Positions 17,167 to 27,176 of a stretch of DNA of 64,000 nt are shown here, piece by piece. Position numbers and translations under genes: made by a program. The notes beneath the pieces are model-generated. The model was not told where the DNA came from and did no database searches. It was given only the letters and a program-made list of their open reading frames with translations. The stretch spans positions 558,001 through 622,000 of the forward strand of contig NZ_BMUZ01000004.1 of NCBI RefSeq assembly GCF_014650455.1, in the 5' to 3' direction. Every line of letters begins with the position of its first letter. Within the stretch, counting starts at the first letter, position 1. This stretch comes from Streptomyces xanthochromogenes. GTDB taxonomy: Bacteria > Actinomycetota > Actinomycetes > Streptomycetales > Streptomycetaceae.

Positions 17167-17680
17167 TGCCCACCCCTATCGTTCACGACGGCCGGTGCCG
17201 GAGCACCTGCCGACGCCCGTCGTACTGCCGTCCCCGAAGCGTGCCACGGCCCGCTTGACCTCGAGATACCCGCATGATCGCCGGACCATCCGAGCCGAGG
17301 CCGTTGACGTGATCCGTAGGATAGGACAGCCGCGCCTCGCACCAACAGGCACGGTCGACCAGGAGGGGCGGGGGAGACATGGCGGCGGCCGCATACGCCG
17401 TGCACCGGGACGTCCACGCCGTGGTGCGGGACGGGCCGCGACGGCTCACCGCGCCGGTCGACGTGCCGGGGGCTGGTTCCGGCCGTCTCGGCGAGGCCCG
17501 TACCCCGAGCGTCGGCCCGCTCGGCGAGAAGGGACCGGCCCGCCCGGCGTCCGCCCGCGCCACCGCCGGTTCGCCGCCCAAGGTGCACAAGCTCTTCGCC
17601 GAACCGGGTACTGGGGTGAGTGAAGACACCACGTTGCCCGTCCCGCCCCACCGCACGCCCCCATCCGCTCAGGAGAACCG
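17167..17680. other. Intergenic region upstream of kinase and STAS gene
   Basis: About 510 bases separate the divergent kinase gene and the STAS gene at 17681. The left half should hold the promoter of the kinase; TTGACC (17255-17260) and TTGACG (17304-17309) are -35-like but lack convincing -10 partners. The right part may hold a small open frame described separately. Confidence 0.45.
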
Positions 17681-17684
17681 GTGA
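17379..17684 (+). CDS. Possible small protein upstream of STAS gene
   Basis: A 101-codon frame from ATG 17379 with a GGGGGAG site just upstream. Its stop overlaps the GTG of the STAS gene by 4 nt (GTGA), the arrangement of coupled genes. The product (MAAAAYAVHRDVHAVVRDGP...) is Pro/Ala/Arg rich, has no recognised domain and weakens in codon bias toward the end. It could be a real coupled small gene or a chance frame over the STAS leader. Confidence 0.3.
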   Translation: MAAAAYAVHRDVHAVVRDGPRRLTAPVDVPGAGSGRLGEARTPSVGPLGEKGPARPASARATAGSPPKVHKLFAEPGTGVSEDTTLPVPPHRTPPSAQENR

Positions 17685-18037
17685 CCGACCCCACTCTGAC
17701 CGCCACCCGACACACCCACTCCCGCGGGGCCACGGTGCTGGCCGTCGCCGGAGAGCTCGACCACCACACGGCGCCCGAGCTCTCCCGGCTCATCCAGGAC
17801 ACGTCCTTCGGGCCCGAAGTCCCGGTCCTGATCGACCTCTCCGAGCTCACCTACTGCGACTCGACCGGCATCACCGTCCTGATCGGCGCCGACCGGCGTG
17901 CGCGCCAGGAGGGCGGCTCCCTGTCGCTCGTCGCCGTCAACCCCGACCTGATGCACGTCTTCCGCATCATCGGCCTCGATCAGCTCTTCACCTTCCAGCC
18001 CACCGTCGAGGACGCCATCGACGCGCTGCACGCCTGA
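17681..18037 (+). CDS. STAS-domain anti-sigma factor antagonist
   Basis: Cytoplasmic partner-switching protein, 118 residues. GTG 17681 follows an AGGAG site 5 nt upstream. The STAS domain contains VLAVAGELDHHTAPELSRLI and IDLSELTYCDSTGITVLIGA, with Ser of DSTG the predicted phosphorylation site. It is transcribed away from the large kinase/phosphatase and may be another of its targets. A perfect hairpin terminates the gene at 18035-18059. Confidence 0.9.
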   Translation: MTDPTLTATRHTHSRGATVLAVAGELDHHTAPELSRLIQDTSFGPEVPVLIDLSELTYCDSTGITVLIGADRRARQEGGSLSLVAVNPDLMHVFRIIGLDQLFTFQPTVEDAIDALHA

Positions 18038-18059
18038 CCGCGGGCACCGGCCGCGGTCA
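18035..18059. terminator. Bidirectional terminator containing both stop codons
   Basis: TGACCGCGG (18035-18043) pairs perfectly with CCGCGGTCA (18051-18059) around a 7-nt loop. The left arm starts with the TGA stop of the plus-strand STAS gene and the right arm ends with the stop of the minus-strand DUF4253 gene, so one hairpin serves both convergent genes. Confidence 0.7.
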
Positions 18060-18905
18060 GGCCCACCAGAACGACCAGCACTTCTCCACGACGAGTTCCT
18101 CCGCGTAGTCGATGAGGCTCTCGGTGCCCCGCAGCACGTTGCCGGGACAGAACGCGACGTGCTCGGCCGCCAGCGGCAGGGCCTCGTCCAGGTCGGCCGG
18201 CCGCCACGGCACGCTCAACCGCAGCCCGGTGAGGCCGACTTCGACGAGCCGGGCGCCGTACCGCTCCTCCCAGCTGCGCAGGACGGCGCCGATCCGGTCG
18301 GCGCCCGTGTGGTTCCGCGCTCCGGTCCAGCCGCAGACGGCCAGGGCTTCGGCGCCGCTGTCCGCACGGACCAGGCCGATCCGCAGCTTGGGATCGTGGT
18401 GCAGCAGCCACTGTGCGGCAGCGGCCGCGGCGGCCATCGGGTCGCCCTTCTCCGCCGGGGCCGGGGAAGGGGCCGGGCCCGGCCACTCGTGGCCGTAGGG
18501 CTCCAGCATCCGCAGCCGGTCCGCCGCCTCCCCGGGGTCGTCGGGGCGGGCCGTGGACGGCGAGTTCCACCAGTCGCGCAGCACGGCGGCGGGGTCGTGG
18601 CCGAACGCCAAGGACGCCTGTTCCGGGGCGAGTTCACCCGTGGCCCAGGGGCGGAAGTCGAGGTCGCCCGCCGGATGCGTCAGCAGCAGCGGCCACAGCC
18701 CCGAATGCGGGTGCTCCCGCTGGAGTTCCTCCCAGAGCCCGGCCGGCGCGGGTCCGTCGCTCAGCCACATCACCGGCGCTCCCCCTGATCCCGCGGGGAC
18801 GATCAGCCGCCCCGGCGGCAGCGAAGCACCTAGCGTGGAACGGGCGGTGGCGCCGTCGGGGAACAGCGGGTGCAGGACGGGCGGTAGCGGCACTCGATCG
18901 ATCAT
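18057..18905 (-). CDS. DUF4253-domain protein
   Basis: Cytoplasmic protein of 282 residues. The C-terminal third matches the DUF4253 pattern: VPWRPADLDEALPLAAEHVA, FCPGN and terminal SFWWA, preceded by RIGLVRADSGAEALAVCGW. The N-terminal part is Pro-rich and includes LPPGRLIVPAGSGGAPVMW. ATG 18905 is the only good start. It stands alone between a bidirectional terminator and the HTH_42 gene. No function is established for the family that I can state, and no catalytic motif is evident. Confidence 0.82.
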   Translation of the reverse strand: MIDRVPLPPVLHPLFPDGATARSTLGASLPPGRLIVPAGSGGAPVMWLSDGPAPAGLWEELQREHPHSGLWPLLLTHPAGDLDFRPWATGELAPEQASLAFGHDPAAVLRDWWNSPSTARPDDPGEAADRLRMLEPYGHEWPGPAPSPAPAEKGDPMAAAAAAAQWLLHHDPKLRIGLVRADSGAEALAVCGWTGARNHTGADRIGAVLRSWEERYGARLVEVGLTGLRLSVPWRPADLDEALPLAAEHVAFCPGNVLRGTESLIDYAEELVVEKCWSFWWA

Positions 18906-18987
18906 GCCTCCACCGTAGAGGCAGGGTCCGGCACTCCGGACGTGGGCGGACGGCCTGCCGATCGCCTGCCGCTGGGGGCCCGGACCG

Positions 18988-20082
18988 TCAGCCTTCCGCG
19001 TCGAGTCGGATGCGCTCGATGCCGTCGTCCAGGAAGGCGGTCAGGTCCTGCGCCTCGGTGTGAACGGCCTCTCGTTCAGCGGCCGTCAGCGGGCGCAGGG
19101 CGCTGATGCGGAGTTGGCGCTCGCGCACGGTCCAGGTGGCGGTGACCCGTCCGTCGACGAGAACCGTGCGGTGACCCGCGACGGACAGCCCGAGGTGGGC
19201 GGCGTCGATGATGCGGCTGCGGTCGTGGTAGCCGAGGATGGCGTTGTCGAACGCCGGAAGGAACCGGACGGGGGCCGGGGTGTCGGGGTGGGGGCGGGGC
19301 GCTCCGGGCAGGTCGAGCAGTTCGCGGCCGCGTTCGTCGCGGAAGACGACGAGTTCGTCCCGGACGGCTTCGACGGCCGCGGGAAGTCCGGCGAGTCCGC
19401 ACCAGGCGCGGACGTCCGCACGGGCGGCGGGCCCGTGAGCGGCGAGGTAGCGGCGCAGCATCCACTGTCCGACCGGATCACCGGCATCGGCGGGCAAGGG
19501 GTCGATGTCCCGCTCCAGCCAGCTGCTCAGCGGCAGGTTGCGCACCCCGGCGGTCCGCTGCCACAGGCCGCGGGGCGGGAGTTGGGCCATGGGGACGAGC
19601 GCGGCGACGAGCAGCTCGCCCAGAACCCGGCGCGGTGGACCGGGCCAGCGGTCGTCGAGCGCCCGCACGAGCTCGGTCATGGTGCGGGGCCGCTGGTCGG
19701 CCATGACCGCGCGGCCGGCGGCCGCGACCTCGTCCAGGTCGATCCCGGCCAGTTCGCGCCGGTAGGTTCCCAGCACCCGCTGACGCAGCATGGTGTCGTG
19801 GCGGGATCGCCAGGCGAGCGCGTCGGCGGCGGTGACGAGGTGGACGGTGCGCCGCATCAGATGGGTACGCACCACCGCGCGAGCGGTCAACGCGCCGTCC
19901 AGGAGCCCGGGTTGGAAGCCGGACAGGCGCGACCACAGCCCGATGAAGGGCTCCTGGGGTTCCTGCGCCTGCATCCCGCACAGATGGGCCACCGCCTGAG
20001 GCACGGTCGTGTCGCCGCGTGCGAGCAGGTACTGGCGGGCGAGGGTGGCGCGATTGAGGGCGCGGGCGTCCAGGACAGTCAT
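18988..20082 (-). CDS. Winged-helix DNA-binding domain protein (HTH_42 family)
   Basis: A 364-residue protein of the AlkZ/YcaQ-related winged-helix family. Family marks are MTVLDARALNRATLARQYLL at the start, HLCGMQAQEPQEPFIGLWSR near residue 35, VRTHLMRRTVHLVTAADALA near 75, and AFDNAILGYHDRSRII with VDGRVTATWTV in the C-terminal half. Some members are DNA glycosylases for interstrand crosslinks; whether this one is catalytic cannot be told. ATG 20082 is chosen because it starts the conserved region. It is divergent from the WYL regulator at 20324, which may control it. Confidence 0.87.
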   Translation of the reverse strand: MTVLDARALNRATLARQYLLARGDTTVPQAVAHLCGMQAQEPQEPFIGLWSRLSGFQPGLLDGALTARAVVRTHLMRRTVHLVTAADALAWRSRHDTMLRQRVLGTYRRELAGIDLDEVAAAGRAVMADQRPRTMTELVRALDDRWPGPPRRVLGELLVAALVPMAQLPPRGLWQRTAGVRNLPLSSWLERDIDPLPADAGDPVGQWMLRRYLAAHGPAARADVRAWCGLAGLPAAVEAVRDELVVFRDERGRELLDLPGAPRPHPDTPAPVRFLPAFDNAILGYHDRSRIIDAAHLGLSVAGHRTVLVDGRVTATWTVRERQLRISALRPLTAAEREAVHTEAQDLTAFLDDGIERIRLDAEG

Positions 20083-20323
20083 GGGCCTTCTCGGCGTTCT
20101 CACGCGGCGGCCCGCTGGCGGAACGGGCGTCGTCGCAGGGGCGTGTGGGAGATCGTGTGGGAGTTCCGGCGGGTGAGGGAGGGCGGCGGGGTGTGATCCG
20201 CCTCGAAGGAAGGCGGCTGCCGCGACCGGGGGTGCTCTTGGGGCGCACCCCGAGCGGCTCGTCCGCCACGATGGCAGGAGTAGCGGACAGGACGTGTCCG
20301 GTACTCCGTGGAGTATGGGCGTC

Positions 20324-21331
20324 ATGCACAAGACGTCGGCCCGGCTGCTCGCTCTGCTCTCGCTTCTTCAGACGCCCCGTGACTGGTCCGGCGCCGACCT
20401 CGCCGCGCGTCTCGGCATCACCGCGCGCACCGTGCGCCGTGACATCGACCGGCTGCGCGAACTCGACTACCCGATCACGACCGTCAAAGGGCCGGCCGGC
20501 GGCTACCGCCTGGAGGCCGGCACCCATCTACCCCCGATGCTCTTCGACGACGGGCAGGCCGTCGCCCTCGCCGTCGCGTTGCAGACCGCGGCCGCCGGGA
20601 CCCCCGTCGCCGAAGACGCCGCCCGCGCGCTGGCGACCCTCGGCCGGGTCATCCCGCCCCGCCTGCGCCACCACATGGATCTGCTGCGCATCACCGCGGT
20701 GCAACCGCCCGAGAAGGCCGACCACGCCCACGCCGACGCCCGGGTCCTGGTGGAGCTGGGCCGGGCCATCCGCGCCCGCGAGGAGCTGCGCTTCGGCTAC
20801 CTCGCCCCGGGGCAGGGCGCGGGCAGCCCGGCCGATGGGCCCCGCCGTGTACAGCCCCACCACCTGGTCGCCTGGCGGCATCACTGGTACCTGGTGGCCT
20901 GGGACCTGCACCGCGAGGACTGGCGCATCTTCCGGGTCGACCGCATTCGGCCCCGCACGCCCACCGGCCCCCGCTTCACCCCGCGCGACCTCCCCGGTGG
21001 CAACGTCTCGGCCTTCGTCACCGGCCGGTTCCGCGGCACCGACGGCACCACCACCGACTGGCCGTGCCAAGGCGTGGTCGTGCTCCACCTCCCGGCCGCC
21101 GCGGTCGCCCCGTTCGCCCGGGACGCCATCGTGGAAGAGCTCGGCCCCCACCGCTGCCGGCTCACCCTCGGCTCCTGGTCCTGGACCGGTCTCGCCGCCG
21201 CCGTCGGCCGCTTCGACGCCGACATCGACGTCATCGGTCCGGCCCAACTGGCCGCCGCCTTCAGCGCCTTGGCCACCCGCTACGCCCACGCCGCCGGCAC
21301 CACGGGAGCGGGGGCCGTCCCGGCGGAGTGA
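20324..21331 (+). CDS. HTH/WYL-domain transcriptional regulator
   Basis: YafY/DeoR-like regulator, 335 residues. The N-terminal winged helix reads LAARLGITARTVRRDIDRL, followed by YPITTVKGPAGGYRLEAG, typical of this class. A WYL ligand-sensing domain follows (about residues 140-215) with VQPHHLVAWRHHWYLVAWD and FRVDRI, then a WCX-like C-terminal region. ATG 20324 has GGAG 10 nt upstream; ATG 20315 is possible. It is divergent from the HTH_42 gene, its probable target. WYL domains typically bind nucleic-acid or small-molecule ligands; the ligand is unknown. Confidence 0.9.
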   Translation: MHKTSARLLALLSLLQTPRDWSGADLAARLGITARTVRRDIDRLRELDYPITTVKGPAGGYRLEAGTHLPPMLFDDGQAVALAVALQTAAAGTPVAEDAARALATLGRVIPPRLRHHMDLLRITAVQPPEKADHAHADARVLVELGRAIRAREELRFGYLAPGQGAGSPADGPRRVQPHHLVAWRHHWYLVAWDLHREDWRIFRVDRIRPRTPTGPRFTPRDLPGGNVSAFVTGRFRGTDGTTTDWPCQGVVVLHLPAAAVAPFARDAIVEELGPHRCRLTLGSWSWTGLAAAVGRFDADIDVIGPAQLAAAFSALATRYAHAAGTTGAGAVPAE

Positions 21332-21375
21332 TCCGGTGGCCGGCCCGGCGCGTACTCGGGGGCCCGCCGGCGCGT

Positions 21376-22263
21376 TCAGTCGCGGATGGTGACACCCAGC
21401 TCTTCCGCGACGGTGGTGAGGGCCGCACCCAGCGGGAGGGCGATGCGCGCGGCGGCGTGCCGGTCGCCCCTGGTCGGGTCCCGGTTGATGATCAGTACCG
21501 GCTGTCCGGCCTCGGCCGCCTGGCGGACGAACCGGAGACCGGACATCACCGTCAGGGAGGACCCGAGGACCAGCAGCGAGGACGCCTCGCGGACCAGCGC
21601 GCGGCAGTGTTCGACCCGCTGGGGCGGGACGCTCTCGCCGAAGAACACCACGTCCGGTTTGAGGATGCCGCCGCAGAGCGCGCAGGGCACCACTCGGAAG
21701 TCCTTGACCTGCTCGTCGGTGAGGTCGGCGTCACCGTCCGGGTTGATGGCGGCCGCGACCGGCGCGAAGCCCGCGTTGGCCTCCTCCAGCCTCCTCGCCA
21801 GCTCTCGGCGCGGGCTGAAGGCGCCGCAGGAGAGGCAGACGACCCGCTCCAGGCTGCCGTGGAGCTCCACGACGTCCTCGCTCCCGGCGGCCTGGTGCAG
21901 CCCGTCGACGTTCTGGGTGATCAAGCCCGAGAGCAGGCCGTGCCGCGCGAAGGCGGCCACGGCCCGGTGTCCGGTGTTGGGGCGGGCGCGGCCGAAGGTA
22001 CGCCAGCCGAGGTGGCTGCGGGCCCAGTAGCGGCGCCGGGCCCGAGCGCCGGACGTGAAGTCCTGGTAGGTCATCGGGGTGTGGCGGCTCAGGCTCCCGC
22101 CCTCGCCCCGGTAGTCCGGGATGCCCGACTCCGTGGAGATGCCCGCCCCGCTGAGCACGAGCACGCCCCCGCCGCTCAGCGCCTCGGTGACCGGGCCCAG
22201 GTCCGTGGTGCCCGGCGCGAGCTCCCCGGTGGGGGTCCAGCTCAGAGTGGGACGTATGCGCAT
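21376..22263 (-). CDS. Sirtuin-type NAD-dependent protein deacylase
   Basis: Removes acyl groups from lysine with NAD as co-substrate; 295 residues, cytoplasmic. Sirtuin motifs: VLSGAGISTESGIPDYRG near residue 37, ITQNVDGLHQAAGS near 115, catalytic His in VVELHGSLERVVCLSCG, and a zinc site formed by CLSCG with CALCGG. GESVP near residue 218 and GSSLTV near 240 complete the NAD pocket. ATG 22263 is the first conserved start; the preceding gene is a MEDS/ATPase regulator in the same direction 62 nt away. It is convergent with the WYL regulator. Confidence 0.93.
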   Translation of the reverse strand: MRIRPTLSWTPTGELAPGTTDLGPVTEALSGGGVLVLSGAGISTESGIPDYRGEGGSLSRHTPMTYQDFTSGARARRRYWARSHLGWRTFGRARPNTGHRAVAAFARHGLLSGLITQNVDGLHQAAGSEDVVELHGSLERVVCLSCGAFSPRRELARRLEEANAGFAPVAAAINPDGDADLTDEQVKDFRVVPCALCGGILKPDVVFFGESVPPQRVEHCRALVREASSLLVLGSSLTVMSGLRFVRQAAEAGQPVLIINRDPTRGDRHAAARIALPLGAALTTVAEELGVTIRD

Positions 22264-22325
22264 GCCCCCCAGGGTACGGAACGGGCAGCCGCCGCCCCGT
22301 CCACGGCGGGATGTCCATATGGCGG

Positions 22326-23288
22326 TTACTGCGGGATGTCCATGTGGAGGCGGACGGTGGTGCCCTGGTCCCGCGTGGACCGGATCTCGACCAGATCGCA
22401 CAGCTGGTGGGCGAGCCAGAGGCCGCGTCCGCCCATCTGCTCCGCGGTGGGGCGGGTGCGGCCGGCCAGCTGGTCGGAGATGTATCCGGCGTCCCGGAAC
22501 TCACACAGGAACGTCGCGTCCTGGGTCCAGCTCCGCAGGGTTCCCCGCCCTCCCCCGTGCCGGATGCTGTTCGTGGCGATCTCGGTGACGGCCACCGCCA
22601 GCTTGGGCAGCCGGTCCTCGGGGACACCCGCGTCGGCGGCGCATCGGGACACCTTCGACCGGACCGCGGACAGGTCGCCGTGCGTATAGGCCAGCTCCTG
22701 GAGCGGATCACACGGGTCGGGCAGTGCGTCGAAGACGTAGTCGTCGGCGCTGAGATATCCCTCGTTGCGCACGGACTGTCCGTCCTGGTGGATCAGCGGG
22801 TGACAGCGCGAGACGGACCGCAGCGCACTCCGGTCCTCGTCGGCGGCGTCGTAGGGGCACAGCATCGACCACGCCGGGCTGCGCGCGAAGGCCCGGTTGA
22901 GCAGCCATTCGTTGTAGCGCAGTTCGGAGAGGTGCGCGGCGTTGCGCGCCAGGCGCCACGCGGTCTCGCCGATGCCACGGACCGGCCGGCCCCCCTCGCC
23001 CTGCTCGCTCATCCAGGCCGTCCAGGCCGCGATGTGGCGGCCGGGGTTGGCACCGGCCTTCGACGTCTCGACGAACGTGACGGCCGGCTCGTCGGTGAGC
23101 TCTTCGCGCAGCAGCGACGCCTTGTCGGCAGGCACGGCGATGATGATCGCCTCCCCCGCGTCGAGGGCCTCGCGGATGAAGCCCAGGGTGCCGGTCAGGA
23201 ACTGGGTGTCGCCTCGGTACGGGTACAGCTCGTGGCGGAAGGAGGGCTCCTGCCCGGCGGGTGTCTTCGAAGTCAGGGGGACGCTCAT
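22326..23288 (-). CDS. MEDS-domain anti-sigma ATPase (RsbA-like)
   Basis: Cytoplasmic regulator of 320 residues. The N-terminal MEDS sensor domain (about 15-180) contains RHELYPYRGDTQFLTGTLGF and IAVPADKASLLREEL. The C-terminal HATPase domain (about 205-320) carries KLAVAVTEIATNSIRHGGG and MGGRGLWLAHQLCDLVEI, as in serine kinases that sequester sigma factors. Its ATG overlaps the stop of the MEDS-STAS gene by 4 nt (ATGA). The two are natural antagonists, an anti-sigma kinase and its STAS partner. The sigma factor is not in the window. Confidence 0.9.
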   Translation of the reverse strand: MSVPLTSKTPAGQEPSFRHELYPYRGDTQFLTGTLGFIREALDAGEAIIIAVPADKASLLREELTDEPAVTFVETSKAGANPGRHIAAWTAWMSEQGEGGRPVRGIGETAWRLARNAAHLSELRYNEWLLNRAFARSPAWSMLCPYDAADEDRSALRSVSRCHPLIHQDGQSVRNEGYLSADDYVFDALPDPCDPLQELAYTHGDLSAVRSKVSRCAADAGVPEDRLPKLAVAVTEIATNSIRHGGGRGTLRSWTQDATFLCEFRDAGYISDQLAGRTRPTAEQMGGRGLWLAHQLCDLVEIRSTRDQGTTVRLHMDIPQ

Positions 23289-24091
23289 GCGCCCATCACC
23301 ACCGAGAGGTCGGCCGCCTCGTAGCCGGCGAGTTCCCAGCACAGGCGCACGGTTTCGTTGGCGCCCTCCACGACGATGCGGCGGGAGGGCAGACGGCGGG
23401 CCGCGTCGACGAGGGCGCGCATACCGGCCGCGTCGATCATTTCGAGGGTGTCGAACCGCAGCGTCATCGTGGGCGCCTGCGCGATGGCCGCTCGCAGCGC
23501 CGCGTTGAACGCCGATGCGCCTTCCGAGTCGATCACCCCGTCCACGCTCCAACTGTCGGCACCCGTGCTGAACATCCGGAAGGCCGGGCGCTCAGCGCGT
23601 GTGCCCACCTCGTGAGGGTGCACACATGCCACGTGTTCCAGCGTAGGCTCGTTCCACTGCGACGGCCTGAAGGCGCAGACCACGATCGCACCGCTCTCGG
23701 ATGCGAACTGGTCGAGTTTGAGCTCCTGATCAAGGAGCTCCTCGACCCCGTCGGGGGCCGCCTTGGGACCGCGCTCGGTCAGGACGCGTACGGAGCGGAA
23801 ACCCTCACGCAGCGCGGTACGCGCCTCACGGCGCACCGCGGCCAGGACCGAGGCGGTGTCAGAAACCTCCGAGAAATCGAGAACGACCGAGGCCGAGGGC
23901 ACGGCATCACGCGGAATGTCGAAGGTCTCGCCCATGCCGCCGATAACGACGATCTTGTCTCCGTACAGGGCGCCGTCGGCCACGAAGGCCCGTGCGTCGG
24001 CCAGGAGCGCCGCTGCCGGGTCCCTGCGCCAGCAGACATGATCCCCGAGCTCGACCTCGTCCAGCGTTGCCAACGCCCGCGCCGTCCTCAC
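23285..24091 (-). CDS. MEDS-STAS fusion, anti-sigma factor antagonist
   Basis: Cytoplasmic protein, 268 residues. MEDS sensor domain at about 10-165 (DEVELGDHVCWRRDPAAALL, VVIGGMGETFDIP) and STAS domain at about 185-268 (MTLRFDTLEMIDAAGMRALV). The usual phosphorylatable Ser/Thr after the Asp is Ala here (IDAAG), so control by phosphorylation may differ. GTG 24091 is preferred since a GGGGGTCAG site lies directly upstream. It is coupled to the MEDS-ATPase gene, its likely partner. Confidence 0.85.
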   Translation of the reverse strand: MRTARALATLDEVELGDHVCWRRDPAAALLADARAFVADGALYGDKIVVIGGMGETFDIPRDAVPSASVVLDFSEVSDTASVLAAVRREARTALREGFRSVRVLTERGPKAAPDGVEELLDQELKLDQFASESGAIVVCAFRPSQWNEPTLEHVACVHPHEVGTRAERPAFRMFSTGADSWSVDGVIDSEGASAFNAALRAAIAQAPTMTLRFDTLEMIDAAGMRALVDAARRLPSRRIVVEGANETVRLCWELAGYEAADLSVVMGA

Positions 24092-24218
24092 CTGACCCCC
24101 TTCCGGCCGCCGCTCGACCACTCGGCAGAGTATTCACAGACGTGTTGAGCCTAGCCGAGCCCGGCTCGGCGCCCCGGTCATGGCACGGGCTGCGGGACTC
24201 CCCGCCACGGGGTGGTCG

Positions 24219-25408
24219 TCAGGCCGTTCCCCAGTCGAGGCGGAGCACGGCGAGGTCGTCGGAGTGGCGTCCGGCGTTCAGTGCGTGGGTCTCCTCGATG
24301 AGGCGGTCCACCTGGGCGGCGGGGTCGGTCGGCGGCAGCCGGTCGATCAGGCCGAGCAGGCCTTCCACGCCGAGCCGGCCGTTCGTCTTGCCGTTGTGCC
24401 CTTCGGTGAGGCCGTCGGTGTAGAGGGTCAGCGCGCCGCTGTCGGGGAGCGGGATCACGGTGGCCGGCCAGTCGCGCTGGTCGGGGGCGATGCCCAGGGC
24501 GATGCCGTGGGCCGCGGCCACCTCCTGGGTTCCCTGCGACGTGGTGAGCAGCGGCTCGTGGTGGCCGGCCAGGTGCAGGGTGGCGGTGCGGGCCTTCTCC
24601 TCGATGGTGAGGAGGGCACAGGTCGCGAACAGGGTGTGACTGTCCCGTTCGGCGATCAGGATGCGTTCCATGAGGTGCAGCAGATCCGGGCCGCGGTGGC
24701 CGCCCAGGACCAGTGAGCGCCAGGCGATCCGCAGGCAGACTCCGAGTGCGGCCGCGTCCGGACCGTGCCCGCTGACGTCGCCCACCACGGCGCACAGGAG
24801 GCCGTCGTCGCATTCCACGACGTCGAGGAAGTCCCCGCCGAGCAGGGCCAGCTCGCCGCCCGGCAGATAGCGCGAGGTGACCCGGACCGTGGAGGTGTCG
24901 AGGATCGGCTGCGGCAGCAGCCCCCGCTCCAGACGGGCCATCTCCTCGGCGCGCAGCCGCGCGGCCTGTGCCTCGGCGCCGGCGCGTTCGGTCTGGCTGC
25001 GGTAGACGGCATAGCTCAGGGTGCGGCGCAGCAGTTCCGCCTCCACCTTGCCCTTGACGAGATAGTCCTGGGCTCCGGCGGCCATGGCTTCGGGGCCGGC
25101 CTGCGCCTCGGACAGACCGGTCAGGACGATCACCGCGGTGTGCGGGGCGAGGGCGCGGACGGTGGTGACGGCGTCGGTGCCCGACACGTCCGGCAGGTGC
25201 AGATCGAGCAGGATGCAGTCGAGGGGCGCCGCGGCCAGCTCGGCGCGGGCGTCGGCCACGCTGGCCCGGCTGGTGAGCTGGAAGCGCAGGCCGGTGTCGT
25301 GGAGCAGCTCCTCGACGAGCAGTGCGTCGCCCTCGTCGTCCTCGATCAGGAGAACCCGGTAGACCGGTTCACCGGGCCGTGCGCCGGGCAGGGTGGCGGC
25401 CGCGCTCG

Positions 25409-25412
<4 letters not shown>
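24219..25412 (-). CDS. Response regulator with SpoIIE/PP2C phosphatase output
   Basis: Two-domain cytoplasmic protein, 397 residues. Receiver at about 18-140: VLLIEDDEGDALLVEELL, phospho-acceptor Asp in CILLDLHLPD and QDYLVKGK. A short coiled linker (RAGAEAQAARLRAEEMARLE) joins a SpoIIE phosphatase (about 175-397) with LLPQPIL, LGGDFLDVVECDDG, VVGDVSGHGPDAAA and LTLYTDGLTEGHNG, ending SDDLAVLRLDW. It overlaps the CHASE3 kinase gene by 4 nt (ATGA), so the kinase probably controls the phosphatase, whose substrates would be STAS proteins such as those nearby. Confidence 0.94.
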
Positions 25413-27067
<1,655 letters not shown>

Positions 27068-27127
27068 CCCTGCACCCCTCCGCCTGTGCCGCCACGAATC
27101 GGCGCCGCGGACACTGTAGAGCCTCTA

Positions 27128-27145
27128 CGACAACAGATGTTGTCG
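27128..27145. promoter_or_regulatory. Perfect palindrome between divergent kinase and HTH-receiver genes
   Basis: CGACAACAGATGTTGTCG has perfect 8-bp arms and a 2-bp centre. It lies 61 nt upstream of the kinase start and 31 nt upstream of the HTH-receiver gene. A dimeric regulator probably binds it; the HTH domain encoded next door is a candidate. Confidence 0.65.
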
Positions 27146-27176
27146 CGGGGCCGCTCAGAGGCCTAAGGTGCCAGAC

